Position numbers and translations under genes: made by a program. Source: Tilletia caries (taxonomy: Eukaryota; Basidiomycota; Exobasidiomycetes; Tilletiales; Tilletiaceae). From it: a DNA stretch of 64,000 nucleotides. The notes under the pieces are model-generated. The model did no database searches, was not told the origin of the DNA, and saw nothing but the letters and a program-made list of their open reading frames with translations. The first letter of the stretch is position 1. The number at the start of each line of letters is the position of its first letter. Shown piece after piece: positions 41,464 to 53,500 of this stretch. The stretch covers positions 682,001 through 746,000 of the forward strand of contig JALUTQ010000040.1 in NCBI GenBank assembly GCA_032718865.1. The letters run 5' to 3'.

Positions 41464-44400
41464 TTAAAGCAGTTCCCGCTCGACCTGTCTCTCGACCCGA
41501 GACGCGTAGTCATTCATCCCGCCCTCCAACAGCGTCAACCGCCTGTTCTCCATCAGATACGTCCGTCCGAATTTCTTGGCCCCACCTGCCGCATTGTCTG
41601 AGTCGTCCGAATCCTCGCTGTCGTCGTCCTCGTCCGCCTCACCGTCGTCGAAATCGGAAAGCCGAGGCCGTTTGGCTCCCTCAATGATCCGCTTGCATGC
41701 GTGTCGGTCGTGGGTAACGAGCAGGATGGCGCCGTCATAAGTCCGCAGCGCTTCAATGAGGGCGTCGATGGTATCACTGTCCAAGTGAGCTGCAAGAAGG
41801 GACCAGGTTCGGTGAGCCTAGAAAGCGACGAGCCAGAAGGAAACGAAGAGAATAGACTCACTTGTGACCTCATCCAGCACGACCAAGTCAGGAGCGTCCC
41901 AGAAGACTTCTGCCAGTCCCAGACGAACTTTTTGCCCACCCGAAAGCATCCGCAAAGGTAACGTGTCCGCCGTGCGTCCACGAAGTCCGAGCTGACCCAA
42001 GAACGCCCGTGACTTGGCTTCGTCCAAGCCAGCTACAGGGGAAGAAGCTGCCGTCAAGGCGGTAGAAGTGTGTGCCATGAAATGAGCGAGTGCCGTTTGA
42101 TTCGGTGGTCCGTCTCCGTTGGTCAGATTTTCGATCGTGTGCTGGGCATATAGCCCGATCCGTGCACGCGGGTGTTGGCTCGAGGTACCCTTCTTCGCGA
42201 CCAAGTTGCCCACGACGAGGTTGACAATCGTCGATTTACCGTGCCCATTGGGACCGACCAGGGCCACGCGTTCGCCCTCGCCGATCGTCAAGGAAACATC
42301 TTGGACAATCATCTTGCTCTTTGCGGCCGTGGAGGACGATCCAAGCTTGGTGCTCGGGTAAGCAAAGGAGACCTGTTCGAGGTGGGCGAGAGCGCCTGGA
42401 TACCGGAGCTGGGCTGGGTTGGGAAAGGTGAAATAAACGGGCTTGTCCAGGTCCTCGATCGTCAAAGCGGCACGCGAAGTCAAGAAGTACCCGGCAGCAT
42501 CTCGGTTGAGCTGTGTAAAAGCTCTCAACGTTAGTACGGCTGACAGTGCAGTGATGTCAATCATCGGCTTGAAAACTCTTACCTTGAAACGGGTTCCTTT
42601 GGCACTCTGCTCCACGCCCCACCTGTCGTCCAGCTTCTTCTGCCGACTCTTCACCACCCGAAGCTTCTTGTCGTCCCCGCTCTTTTTCGCCTGCGCCATG
42701 CCGACCGCAATACTCTTCTCGATGTGCTCCTTCCTCTTGTCCAGTGCACTCTGTTGCTTGAGCAGGTTTTTTCGAGTCCTGCGAGACGTGACTTCGTACT
42801 GGGTGAGGTTGCCACTGAAGTACGTGAGCTTCTGCTTGCGGAGGATGATCAGCTCCTGCGCAACATTGTCGAGAAATTCTCGGTCGTGCGATACGGTCAC
42901 GACGGCAGTGTCTCGATCTTGAATAAATCGCTGGAGGAAGAGGACGGCAGGCAAATCGAGGTAGTTGACGGGTTCATCAAGGAGCAAGATGTTGGCTTCT
43001 TGTGTGAGCGCACTGGCGAGACTTGCTCGAGAACGCCAGCCGCCTGAAAGAGTCGTGTAGGGTGCGTCGATGCGCTCTTCGGAAAATCCGAGACCACGAA
43101 GAATTTGACGAGCACGGGCGGGAGCGGCTGAGGCGTCCATCGTTGTGAGCTGCAAGCCGATCTCAGCGCTTATTTCAGTGGCCTCTGTTGTGTAATCGCG
43201 CTTCGTCTCTTCCGTGCTGTCAGGAGGCAAGTGAGAATTTAGGTACAGAGTCGAATCTGGCGACGCCGAGAACTTGGTTGGACTCACGATGCGACCATGG
43301 CCTTCGCCTTCTCGAACTTGGCTTCCATTTGAATGAGGCGTTGCCGAGCTGCTGCGCCGCGAGCGCCACTCCTACGAAGAGCGAATCTTTGAGCATCTTC
43401 GAGCTCATCCTTCGTGCGAAGTAGCTCAATGTTGAGTACAGCTTTCCTGGAGCTCGCCTCCTCGCCAGACTCCAGAGCCGCACTGAAGACTATCGAAGCA
43501 CAGCACGGAATCAGCGTCGCTCCGCAAGCTGACCATCGAAGACTGTGACAGAGAACTCACTCTGCATCTCCCGCTCCAGGCGATGGCGTGACTTGTCACT
43601 TGCCAATACGACAGCGATGACGCTCAGGGCCTCATTGTCACCATCGCCATGGACAGTAGCGAGGGACTCTGCCTCGAGCTGGCTGACAAGCTGGATCTTG
43701 AGATGAGGTGGTAATCCGGGTATCAAACCGTCGGCCATGGCGCGCAACAAAGCTAAGCCAGAAGGAATGTCAGCTGTTTCAGGACATCAGTGTGAGACGG
43801 ATCGAACCAAAAATAAACTTACTCGATTTTCCCTCCCCGTTTCTTGCCACGAGACCGTAGTGTATTCCATCTTTGATACGCAGATGGGCATCGACAATCA
43901 GTTCACGTCCGGAGATCGAGATTGTGACGAGCTTCAGGTCGAGCTAGTTGCGGAATCAGGAAGGATGGAGTGTTGCTGTGAGCTACCCAGTGCGATCTTC
44001 TCGTCAAATGCTTTGCAATACCCACCTCTTGGCTGGTATTCTCGACGGCGTCGATGGAGAACCGTGTTTCCTGGGAGGTGGCCGTGATATGGCCTCCAGC
44101 GAGGGTATTGGCCAGCTCCCCGATCTCCGCTTCGAGGGAAGCGTCATGCTTAGCGGGACCCTTCGCAGGTTTGTGTTTGGATGCGACATTCTTGTCCAAC
44201 TCGGCTTCTGCAGAAAATACAGCGGTCATCAGCCATGGCCAGATCAAAAGTTTTATTAAATGGAAATTGGAAGGAAGTAAGTCACTCACCAGTCGCGGCC
44301 ACCTTCTTTGTCCGATGTGTCGAGCTTGGCTCAACGCTGGAACCTTTCAATGTTGGAGCAGTCTCAAGTTGTGCGTCCTCTGGCGTCACCATATCTGATG

Positions 44401-44665
44401 TCGCAGAAATAGGTGGCGCCGCCGAAAAAGCATCGATCTGCTTCGCCCATTTTTCGATAATTTCGAGAGCGTTCTTCTTGCCTAGACCAGCATCGAGCAA
44501 GATCGGCTTGACGGTACGATCCAGTTGGCTGTGGTCCTTGCTGGAAGAGAGATATTCGTCCAGAGCCGACTCGAGTTTCGGCAGGGTTTTGAGCGCTGCC
44601 AGCGTTGTTACAATGACTGTTGAAAGGTCCTTGATGAGGGAAGCCTTGTCGATTTGTCCAGCCAT
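41464..44665 (-). CDS. ABCF-type ATPase (twin NBD, no membrane domain)
   Basis: Eight minus-strand exons (44665-44290, 44207-44026, 43943-43823, 43752-43561, 43489-43288, 43216-42583, 42510-41862, 41789-41464) encode 893 residues. An N-terminal helical domain (~residues 1-170; LLDAGLGKKNALEIIEKWAK) precedes NBD1: Walker A ARNGEGKS, signature LSGGWRSRAS, Walker B ILLLDEPVNYLD and H-switch VSHDREFLD. A charged linker follows (RRTRKNLLKQQSALDKRKEH). NBD2 has VGPNGHGKST, LSGGQKVRLGLAE, VVLDEVTTHLD and VTHDRHACKR. The tail is acidic (DDGEADEDDDSEDSDD). With no transmembrane segments it belongs to ABCF proteins, which act on ribosomes or translation factors. Its N-terminal extension recalls GCN20/ABCF3, but the exact subfamily is not certain. 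NBD2 has Val where Pro is usual in the Walker B LDEPT. Confidence 0.9.
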
Positions 44666-45325
44666 GTTGAAATTGCCTGTAGTCGGTGTGGATGCGGTTT
44701 GGGCAGGCTCGGGAACTGAGCAGTGGGTTCTTGAGATCTTGCTGCTTGCCTGGGGTGTTATCGTGGAATCGATGAGGGGAAGAGTATAGTGATGATATGA
44801 TGAGGCGAGGATAGTTGGTGCCTTTACCTCTTGATTCTTATATACGAATGCCAGACGTTGATAGCTCGCAGACCGGTCCGCACCTGACTGAACCCGAACG
44901 CTTCGACGCTTCGGCGCTTGTGGGTAGTGGCGGAAGGAATCTATATCTGTGAGTGGCGCTGAAACTTGAAGAGCGCAACAAACAAAAGCGCAAATGAATT
45001 GACTCGCTCCGCGTTCCACTGTTTGGGGTGGATCTAGCGTGGGAATTTGCACAGTCATAAGCGCATAAACCACGGTAATGTTCGAGTCATTCATATGTGT
45101 TCTGAGCGGGACCGTGGGAAATCTCGTAGTTCGCCGGGAAAGTGACTCATATATTTATGTGTACCAGGCGAAGGCACCAAAAGGATGACTCCAAGAAAAA
45201 AGAGATGATCACGAACCAATTACTGTATCTATCGGCAGCACGAGCAAGCAATAGTGGAGAAGAGGAAAGGGAGAGAAGAAACGAACGGGCAACGACAACT
45301 ACCTCGTCCAGCCCAAACGCCGATC
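44666..45325. other. Intergenic region
   Basis: These 660 bp contain the ABCF promoter and the 3' end of the transporter gene, both on the minus strand. I see no other feature. Confidence 0.5.
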
Positions 45326-48166
45326 TCAATAGCCCCCGCGCACAAGCTCGATAGCACCCAAAACGACAAGGGCCATCCCGAACGGCAGCACAGCCACACA
45401 CACCAGCAAGTCCTGGTACAGCCGTCGCCCACGTCTCCGCCGTTGCAGCTGACGCTCCTTCTGAGCCAACAAGACGGCGAGAGGATCAGGGGACCGAGCA
45501 CGTTCTTGTTCGCCCATGCTGGCGCCGGACTCTTCTCCTTCTTCATCATCGTTGTTGTTGTTGACAGCTCGACTGGCCGAGGCGGTGAAACGTGGCAGGG
45601 CGGATCGGGCCGCTTGAGGAGGCGAGCTGATCAAGCGCGGCATGTTGACCTGCTGGGCCTTTCGCTGCCGTTCCGGAGCGGCGGAACGAGCCTGGTCGCC
45701 TTCATCGCTGTCCTCCTCACCATTCACTTCCGGCCGGCCCTCTTCAGTAAGAAGACCCCTCCGCTCTTCCTCCTCAATCCTTCCCGCGGCCCGAGAGAAG
45801 TAGCTTGACCCAGAGCCCCCGCCAGGACCAGCTGCCGCTCTTCTCCGTCTCTCGCGCTCCAAACGCTCCCTCCGCGCAACGCTCAGCCCCCGTAACCACG
45901 CCCCCGCCCGACTGCCCAGCTCTTGCGCCACCGCAGCGACCTGCTGTCCCAACGAGCCCGCAAGCAGGATAGCGCGCGGTCTGCGGACATGGAAGAGCAC
46001 GACCCATACCAACCCGGGCAGGATGAACCCAACGACGGCACCGAGTAGTCCGACAATCTCGGCCGAACGGACAAAGCGAGCCTCCTCGCCTGCCTTTTCG
46101 TTCCGCGAGCGTCGCAGTCCACCGACGCCGGAGAGATACGCCGTGGAGGCGCAGAAGCACCACAGAATCAATCCTCCGAGTGCATTGCGGCTCAGCCGGT
46201 TCCATTGCCGAGGCAGTTTGCGCCGTGGGGATGGGAAACTGCCTGGCTGAGGAAAGGTTGGCACGGCGGGCGACGAGCGCTGTGGGCTCGTCTGCGACGC
46301 GCGCCCAGAAGCGGATCGTGAAGCAGCAGAGGATCGTCGCGAGGCGGCGCTCTGACGAGAGTCCGAAGGGGTAGCGTTCGTCGTGGTGGGAGCAGCAGGC
46401 TCGCCAGATTCACCTGCACCCTGTCCCCGACGATAGCGGAACGGGTTGAGATGGTAGAGCCGAAGCAGACGACCCCAACTTGATCGAGCGGTGACGAGAC
46501 AAAGCGCGAAGTGCGTGGCGAGGAGGAGAACAAAGCAGACACGAGCCGTGTTGAAGAGGTGGTCATCATTTGGCAAGCTTGCCATCAGGTTTGGATGGGC
46601 AAGAGCGATGCCCAGTCGCTTGCCCATGCCTTGAGTTCCTACACCGATCCCGAAGGCAACACCGAAACCAGCAACGAGAAAGACTTGACCGGCCTGTGCG
46701 GCCATGAATGCTTTGGTGTTGGAGCGAGACATGCCAATGCGTCGGAGCGATCGATTGTGTTGAATGATTTGAAGCGGGGATGACGAGAGCGTCAGGACGG
46801 GCAGGAGCGAGTATGGTGCCCAGATCGAGGGTGGGTTCAGAGGCTGCGCATTGGGACCCTGGGCCTGGAAGGGGGGCAATGGAGTATCCAGATCCATCGT
46901 GTAGATCTTGACGAGCAGGGCTGCGATCAAAACTGGATAGAAGACGACTGCACACGCCGTGCTGATTCGGATCAAGGTACGTTTGGCAAGGGGGAAGATG
47001 ACCAAGGGTGCCGTCAGAAGCCCGCCCACGACGGCGGTGACGAAGAGACGGTCGTGAGTGGGCACTCCGCGGGGACTGTAGTGCAAGAAGACTTGGAGCA
47101 GCAGATCGGCCATGGCAAAGTAGGCGAGGAAGGCGGTGCCTGTCGCGTACGCGGCCAGTAGGACTCCACTGATCGTCCGCCCGAGAGTCCGTTTCCAAAG
47201 GGTGTGTCTGCCGAGCGCAGCGCCTGTGACACCCTCGAGCGTGGTCATGTTCCCTCCTTCTCCGTAATTAGCAATCTTCTTGGCGCGCTTGCGCGACGCA
47301 TGATCAGCACGGGACATCGTTTCCTCTGGATCATCTTCCTCGTCATTCCTGCCCACGTATCGAGCGAGGACGATCCAGAGGCCGCCGCCGACTCCGCTTA
47401 GGAATCCGACTCCGAGAAGGCCGACGAGGCCCAGGACAAGTCCGGTGCGCTCGAAATAGTAGGGCATACTGAGCAGTACGGCCGGATGAAGAGAGCCGGC
47501 GAAGAGATTGAGAGTGACTGCGGGTGCGGAGAGGCTGTTCTGGGTGGGCGGGTTGGTGAGAAAACGCCAGCAGGAGCGACGTTGCTGGGAGGAGAGAGAA
47601 AAGGGGATGGGCAGGGGCATGAGGTCAGGTGTGCCATGGCGCCTGGATCTGCGATCCCTTGAATGGGATGCGTGCGCTTTGGGCGGACCGCGGGAGGAGG
47701 AGGAACGGTAGCCCTGGTCTAGCTCGTGCTCGACGGCGAGCACCTGTGGCTCGTCCTCGTCGGAATCATCCCAGGCCCGCTGCTCGTCGTTGATGAACAT
47801 TCCCTGACGGTTGTCATCGAGGGAGTGAGCGGTGCTTTCGACGTCGGTGTCCCCATCCTCGTCGGTTCCGTAGTCGGGATCACTGTCGGTGTCGTTCTGT
47901 TCCCGATCCTGAGCGGCCCCACTTCTGCCGTTGTGGTGATGGTGATGTTTGACATTGACATTGACGAGGACGTGTACCTGGCTGCTGGCATCTGGCGAGC
48001 GCAAGAGGTGCTGGGCTGCGGTACTGGCTGGCAGACTTGAAGTCGGTGAGGGCGGTGCTGATCCCATGCGAGGCAAGCCGGAGGAGGTGGACAGTGAGGA
48101 AGGCGTCCGACTTGAGGACTGGCTCCGTGGGGCCTCACCAGGCGCGCAAGCTGGCATGCTCAGCAA
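45326..48166 (-). CDS. Polytopic membrane protein, amino-acid transporter (AAAP/Aa_trans) type
   Basis: One intronless frame of 946 residues. About 200 residues of Ser/Asp/Glu-rich cytosolic N-terminus precede about 11 membrane segments, beginning LNLFAGSLHPAVLLSMPYYF and GLVLGLVGLLGVGFLSGVGG. Next come ISGVLLAAYATGTAFLAYFA, LFVTAVVGGLLTAPLVIFPL, STACAVVFYPVLIAALLVKI, WAPYSLLPVLTLSSSPLQII, QVFLVAGFGVAFGIGVG and RVCFVLLLATHFALCLVTA. Two segments follow after a Ser-rich loop, and a last one after an Arg/Glu-rich loop (VAVLPFGMALVVLGAIEL). The count, the first-helix pattern (G..hP..LLsmPyyf) and the mid-protein loop fit the AAAP family, many of which move amino acids across the vacuolar membrane. 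The match is at fold level; substrate and membrane are unknown. The two long internal loops are unusual. Confidence 0.7.
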   Translation of the reverse strand: MLSMPACAPGEAPRSQSSSRTPSSLSTSSGLPRMGSAPPSPTSSLPASTAAQHLLRSPDASSQVHVLVNVNVKHHHHHNGRSGAAQDREQNDTDSDPDYGTDEDGDTDVESTAHSLDDNRQGMFINDEQRAWDDSDEDEPQVLAVEHELDQGYRSSSSRGPPKAHASHSRDRRSRRHGTPDLMPLPIPFSLSSQQRRSCWRFLTNPPTQNSLSAPAVTLNLFAGSLHPAVLLSMPYYFERTGLVLGLVGLLGVGFLSGVGGGLWIVLARYVGRNDEEDDPEETMSRADHASRKRAKKIANYGEGGNMTTLEGVTGAALGRHTLWKRTLGRTISGVLLAAYATGTAFLAYFAMADLLLQVFLHYSPRGVPTHDRLFVTAVVGGLLTAPLVIFPLAKRTLIRISTACAVVFYPVLIAALLVKIYTMDLDTPLPPFQAQGPNAQPLNPPSIWAPYSLLPVLTLSSSPLQIIQHNRSLRRIGMSRSNTKAFMAAQAGQVFLVAGFGVAFGIGVGTQGMGKRLGIALAHPNLMASLPNDDHLFNTARVCFVLLLATHFALCLVTARSSWGRLLRLYHLNPFRYRRGQGAGESGEPAAPTTTNATPSDSRQSAASRRSSAASRSASGRASQTSPQRSSPAVPTFPQPGSFPSPRRKLPRQWNRLSRNALGGLILWCFCASTAYLSGVGGLRRSRNEKAGEEARFVRSAEIVGLLGAVVGFILPGLVWVVLFHVRRPRAILLAGSLGQQVAAVAQELGSRAGAWLRGLSVARRERLERERRRRAAAGPGGGSGSSYFSRAAGRIEEEERRGLLTEEGRPEVNGEEDSDEGDQARSAAPERQRKAQQVNMPRLISSPPQAARSALPRFTASASRAVNNNNDDEEGEESGASMGEQERARSPDPLAVLLAQKERQLQRRRRGRRLYQDLLVCVAVLPFGMALVVLGAIELVRGGY

Positions 48167-48542
48167 ACGAACGAAGGCAGAACCGCAGCTATGTACGAGT
48201 GGGAACTAGGATGTCCTTCTCCTATCTCAGAACAAAATGTTGCACAAGGGGAGGCGATGTTTGTCCATCGGGCCCCACCGCCAAGCGCCAGAGAATAGGG
48301 ATCGACGAGACGCGAGACCTGAGACGAGACCGCATCCAAGAGTCTGTTATCAGTTATCGAGCGGTCCGACTGCCAAAGTGCCAAGGCGCTGAGGAACCCG
48401 GCTCACCGGACCGGCAGAGCCGTCGGTGCCAGGCACGGTGCTCTGAGCGCCCTGACTCCTGACTCCTGAGCCCCTCGGCGAATGCTGCCAGGGTTCTATG
48501 TATGCCGAGCCACGTGGCGGCAATGTTCTTCCAGTTCTTCCA
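48167..48542. other. Upstream region of the transporter gene
   Basis: This promoter stretch between the transporter start and the non-autonomous element at 48543 has no recognisable motif. Confidence 0.4.
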
Positions 48543-49298
48543 GCACTGCGAAAACGGGGTACCTATTTTGATGGTATTGTTCTCAATACCTTCTTACGTA
48601 TTGTGAGGGTATTGGGGGGGTTCCCCAACACCTACAACCTATTGTGGAGGTATTGTCAAAATCAATCTATACCTCACTTTTGTGGATCTAAATCTCGCTT
48701 CATTCTGCCCGATCGAGCTATCATCACTACTAGCTCCGTTACCCAAAGACTGCTCAGTTTCCTCGATTGGGAATTCTGTATGACCCGGACGAGTGGTTTC
48801 TAGGGTTTCTACCTGATTCTGAAAGCATTCATAACTTTTTTCTGACCAGAGCGATGCTGCATTTTGAAGACACCAAACCTCGTTTTTAAGTAATGCTACA
48901 CGTATGTACATGCTGTGAGGAAGCTGTGTGTCAGTACACCTGTGCAGGGGAGCTGGGACTAGGTGGAAAGGCATCCACACGAGCGTGGGCAGACTGGGTC
49001 ACGATGACATCGGACCAACGCCATCTACGCTCTGTATCGCCTGGGGCCCTGGGCGCATGATACACCTCACTCTCCACCTTATTTTGGCAGGTGTGGCAAG
49101 TTTGTAACACCCCGTGAACTCCAGTGACTTTTTAGTGTGTGCTGGGAAGGCTACCATAGCGCTAATTTGGGCACTAAAGTAGGTGTTGAAAACTTGCAAA
49201 TGGGTTCACTCATTGACATAGGGTATTGAGGGGGGTACAATACCTAGGTATTGTAGAGGTGTTGACACTAATGAATACCTATCCCGTTTTCGCAGTGC
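48543..49298. mobile_element. Non-autonomous DNA element with GGTATTG subterminal repeats
   Basis: The ends are perfect 16-bp inverted repeats: GCACTGCGAAAACGGG at 48543-48558 and its complement at 49283-49298. Inside both ends, within ~110 bp, GGTATTG and CAATACC recur more than ten times, a subterminal arrangement typical of hAT-like elements. The centre (about 48680-49190) has no coding frame of note and a lower GC content than its surroundings. No clear target duplication is visible (TTCTTCCA at the left, AGGATTCG at the right). It needs a transposase from elsewhere. Confidence 0.7.
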
Positions 49299-50504
49299 AG
49301 GATTCGATGAAACAAATTGGCAAAGTGGAGGGCCCAGCGGGGCTGCCGCGCGTGACCGGCAGACTTTCGAACTTTCGATGAGACCGTCTCATCTCGCCGG
49401 CCTTTGCTCACCACATGGCGTCCAGCCACCGCTCACCCACTGAGTGAGAGTGAGAACTGAAGCTCCTGGACGTCCGACGTTCGACGCTCGACGCTTGACC
49501 AGATGGATCATGGATGCAGCACCCTGATGCATGTTGCGGGTTGTCAGATGTCAGACGTCGGCGCTCGGAATGGCCGCCTTCATTGTCGGGTTTGTTCGGA
49601 TTTGCAGTGACTGTTCAAAAGCAGACCCGAGGCAGTGGTGACCCCACGACCCCACTCGCACGAACAGACTTCGCGCCCCGCCCCGCTCAAACAAATTCTT
49701 GGATTCGCAGCAGGATGGTATGTAAGCGAACTCTCTGTTGGTCCAGCCAAGTCAGTCAGTAAGCCGCCTGAAGGCCGGAAACAGGGTCCAGCTGGAGGCG
49801 GGTGCCCGATGCCGATCCCAATGGCATCCACGAAGAGTCTGCGCACAAAATCTGGGATTTCCCATCTTACACCCATGATCGCGTCCCTCGAGCCTCGAGA
49901 CTGGGCTTCTGGTTCTGGCTGGAGGGTGGCCGGTAGTAGCAGTGGCATTGGCAGTAGCAGCAGTGGCAGCGGTAGTGGGGAGGACGAGGAGCACGATGTC
50001 GATGGACTTCTCATCTGCGAAACATGGTTGGCTATGTATGTATGTATGTGCTCCACATGCACGCACTCGCCGAGCGCCGTTCACCGTTCACCGCTCGCCC
50101 TGTTGGAAAGCTCAGACTGAGTGACTTGAATGACTACTGAGGCGGGAATGCCTGATGCCGGATGAGCGGTGAGCGACCCAGTAAACGCAACTGAGCCTCG
50201 GGTGTGTCAGTCAGACGGTGTCAGCGGTCAGCCAGCATCCATCATCATCATCATCATCATCATCATCCTCATTCTCGACGGTATCCTCACCTCCAACGTT
50301 GCGGTGGCACCCACTCACAAACACGCGCACAGCAGCGCAGTCGCTTCTCCACAGCACCCGTGTCTCTTCCGTCACATCATCACTACCAACGCCGCCGATC
50401 ATTCTTCCTCGCCTTCTTATTCTTATCGACAGCTGCCACTAACTGCGGCACTGCAGCTCCCACACACAAAGGAACGAGTACGATCACATACATAAGTCTG
50501 GCCC
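49299..50504. other. Upstream region of the phytochrome gene
   Basis: A gene-free 1.2 kb contains a (ATC)n tract at about 50240-50268 and GGCAGTAGCAG-type repeats near 49935-49975. The region includes the phytochrome promoter and leader. The ATC run makes artefactual poly-His and poly-Ile frames. Confidence 0.45.
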
Positions 50505-53500
50505 ATGTCATCTCCGAGCGGGAGCACCGACATCGTCATGGCCGACTCCGCGCCGCCGGATCAGGACAGCACAAACACAGTCGAGCTCGAGCTCCCTCCC
50601 GCCGCCATGGAGCTAGGCGTCCCGGAAGCCATCGAGCGACCGGACAGCGTCACCCCTCCGGCCAACTACGTCCCCACCACAGAAGACTTCGAGAGGCAGG
50701 CGGCAGCACGCCCTCACCACAGCCGGGCCGCCAGCACCAACTACTGCCCAGCATTGCCAACCCAGGCATCCTTTTCCGGCAGTCCCTTCATATATCCCAT
50801 CCGTTCCGCAGTCAAAGTACGGCCATCGACAACGGCCTCGGACTCGGGCTCCTTTACCACCTCCAACAAGTCCCTCGACTCTACCCACGGTGGAGGACAC
50901 AGCCGCGGAATGTCCGTGGCCCTGCCTTCCCCGTCTGACATTGGATTGAGCTCGTCCACCAGCATGGACTCTCGATCACCATCCGCACAGTCATACCAGA
51001 TGCAGTATTACAGCCATCAGCTCGGTGCCAGTCCCCCTTCCACGTCCCAGGCAGGGTTCGAACGAGCCCTCTCCCAAAGGAGCGCCTCTAATTACGCTCG
51101 CAGCCATATGAGCTCAGCATCCAGCGTCGCGTCCAGCAACGGACAACAGTCACCTCAACAGTCGTCTCAGCAGCACCACCAGTCACCTCAGCAGCAAAAC
51201 CAGCAGCAACACAAACAGCAGTCGCCTCCACGGCAGTACGAACAGCCTGGAAACGTCATTTCTGGGCTGCAACGCGTAGTCAGCAGGCTGAGGAACGAAA
51301 CCGCCAATGCTGGCGAGAATGGTAGTGGCAGCGGCAGCGGCAGCGGAAGTAAGCAAGGCCAAACCATCGTCAACGTCGACTGCACGGCGCCCTTGGCGCA
51401 ACCGGATTCACCACCCAGCAGTGCCACTGGATTCTCAAATCCCGGTGATCGCGAGTGGGAAGGACAGACCACCATGCGGTTCACACACGTTGAGACCGAG
51501 GAGGGGCACATGGTTTTGACAGGTCGCGATGGCGAGTTGATGAGATGCGAAGACGAGGTGAGCAAAAACTGCCTCGGATTCTTGACAATTGAGTGGCCTT
51601 TAGGTCGCGCAGTTGTCTTTGAATGCGTCACACTCCCGCATACAGCCGCTTTCTGAATCCGATGATCTGACTGCACGCTCCGCCCTCTCCTTCCCTTTTT
51701 CCCCGTTTCTCTTTAATGCAGCCAATCCATATACCCGGCGCTATCCAATCCTTCGGTTGCATGCTTGTGGTCCGGGAGGACGAGGAGGGCGCGTTAGTTG
51801 TGCGGCAGTGTTCAGAGGTCAGTCCACATTGCGCTTTACAGCGGTTTACACCGGCATCACAGCTTTTGAAACTCTCTGGCTGAATACATTTCCCTGGATC
51901 ATGGTTACCCGCAGAACACGTCCGAGATCCTATCTCTAACACCGGCATACCTCTTCTCCCTGCCAAGTTTCCTGGACTGCATGGACGAGGACCAGGCTGA
52001 TGTGCTTTGGGACAACATCGAGTCGCTCAACGAAACTCCAGAAGAGCTCAACGAAACGGGACCGACAGTCTTCAGACTGCACGGATGGGGACAACCAGGT
52101 CACGGTGCAGGCAAAGCACGGGGGCGGAAACATTGGGATGCGTGGTGTGCCGCGCATCGACCGGAGGGTGCGCGCTCCGACGGTGAACCATCGTTGATCA
52201 TTCTCGAATTCGAGTTGATCAACGATCCTGTGAATCCACGCGACCCGCCAAGCCAGGATCCCCTGCAAGAAAAGACGCTACATGCTAGCTTCTCAAAAGG
52301 GACGGCACCAGCTTCCTCAGATGTGGAAGAGCTCGTTGATGCCAAGGATCAAGTGGACAATGATGGTTTAGCCATCCCGCGCCGAGGCAGCGGGGCGACG
52401 GAACCCAGGTCATATCCGATCAGTGAAGCGCCCACCGCAGATTCCGACCGGACAGTCCGGCCTGGTGCCGGCCAGGCGCCCGTGGTATACGTTGCCCGGG
52501 GCGGTCTCGAGGGCCAACCATACTCCCCTGACGAGGACGACGTGGTTGAGGCGACGCAAAGCTCGTCGAAGCCGCTCAAGGCCCTGGCCAGACTGCGGTT
52601 ATCCAAGCGCAGGACGGCGCATGGGGACAGACGGAGACGGCCCGGTGCGGGAGGGCCTGGCCTTGGGGCGGGTGTGGGGCCGAGTGGGGACTCGGACGAT
52701 ATTTCGCTGGACATGTTTGGCATTTTGAGTCAGGCGAATGAGCAGCTGGCGGCGCAGTCGGACTTGGCGAGCTTTTTGAAAGTCGCTGTTGGCATTGTGC
52801 GCGAGATTACTAGTGAGTTGACCATACGTGCCCAATTCTTCGCGCATTCAGTCTTTCTTGGGGTCAGCATTTTCTGACTTCGCTTCACGGCGCGCCGCTT
52901 GTTACGTTGTCGTCGACTCTCAGCTTTCAGCCGGGTGATGATCTATCAGTTTGACGAGCATTGGAACGGGCAGGTTGTATGCGAGCTCGTGAATTGGAGC
53001 GACACGCACGACCTCTACCGCGGTTTGCACTTTCCCGCGTCCGACATTCCCGCTCAAGCACGAGCCATGTACAGGGTCAACAAGATCCGGCTCCTCTACG
53101 ACCGATCGCAGACGACGTCGCGCATGGTATGTCGGGACTCGAGCGATCTGGGGAAGCCGGTCGACATGACGCACTGCTATCTGCGCGCGATGAGTCCGAT
53201 CCACATCAAGTACCTCGAAAACATGGGTGTGCGGGCGAGCATGAGCATCAGTATCATTGCCTTTGACCAGCTCTGGGGCCTGGTGGCCCTGCACACGTAT
53301 GGCGACCACGGCAAGCGGGTCAGCTTCCCGATCCGGCAACTGTCGCGTCTGATCGGCGATTCGATCTCGAGGAACATTGAGCGACTGAGTTATACGCGCC
53401 GGCTTTCTGCGCGGAAGTTGATCAATACGCTGCCGACGGACAAGAACCCGAGTGGATATATCATCTCGAACGCGGAGGATCTGTTGACGTTGTTTGATGC

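Noticed and set aside
50204..50938. 244-codon frame rich in His upstream of the phytochrome
   Set aside because: It is produced by the ATC microsatellite and overlaps the first phytochrome exon in another frame.
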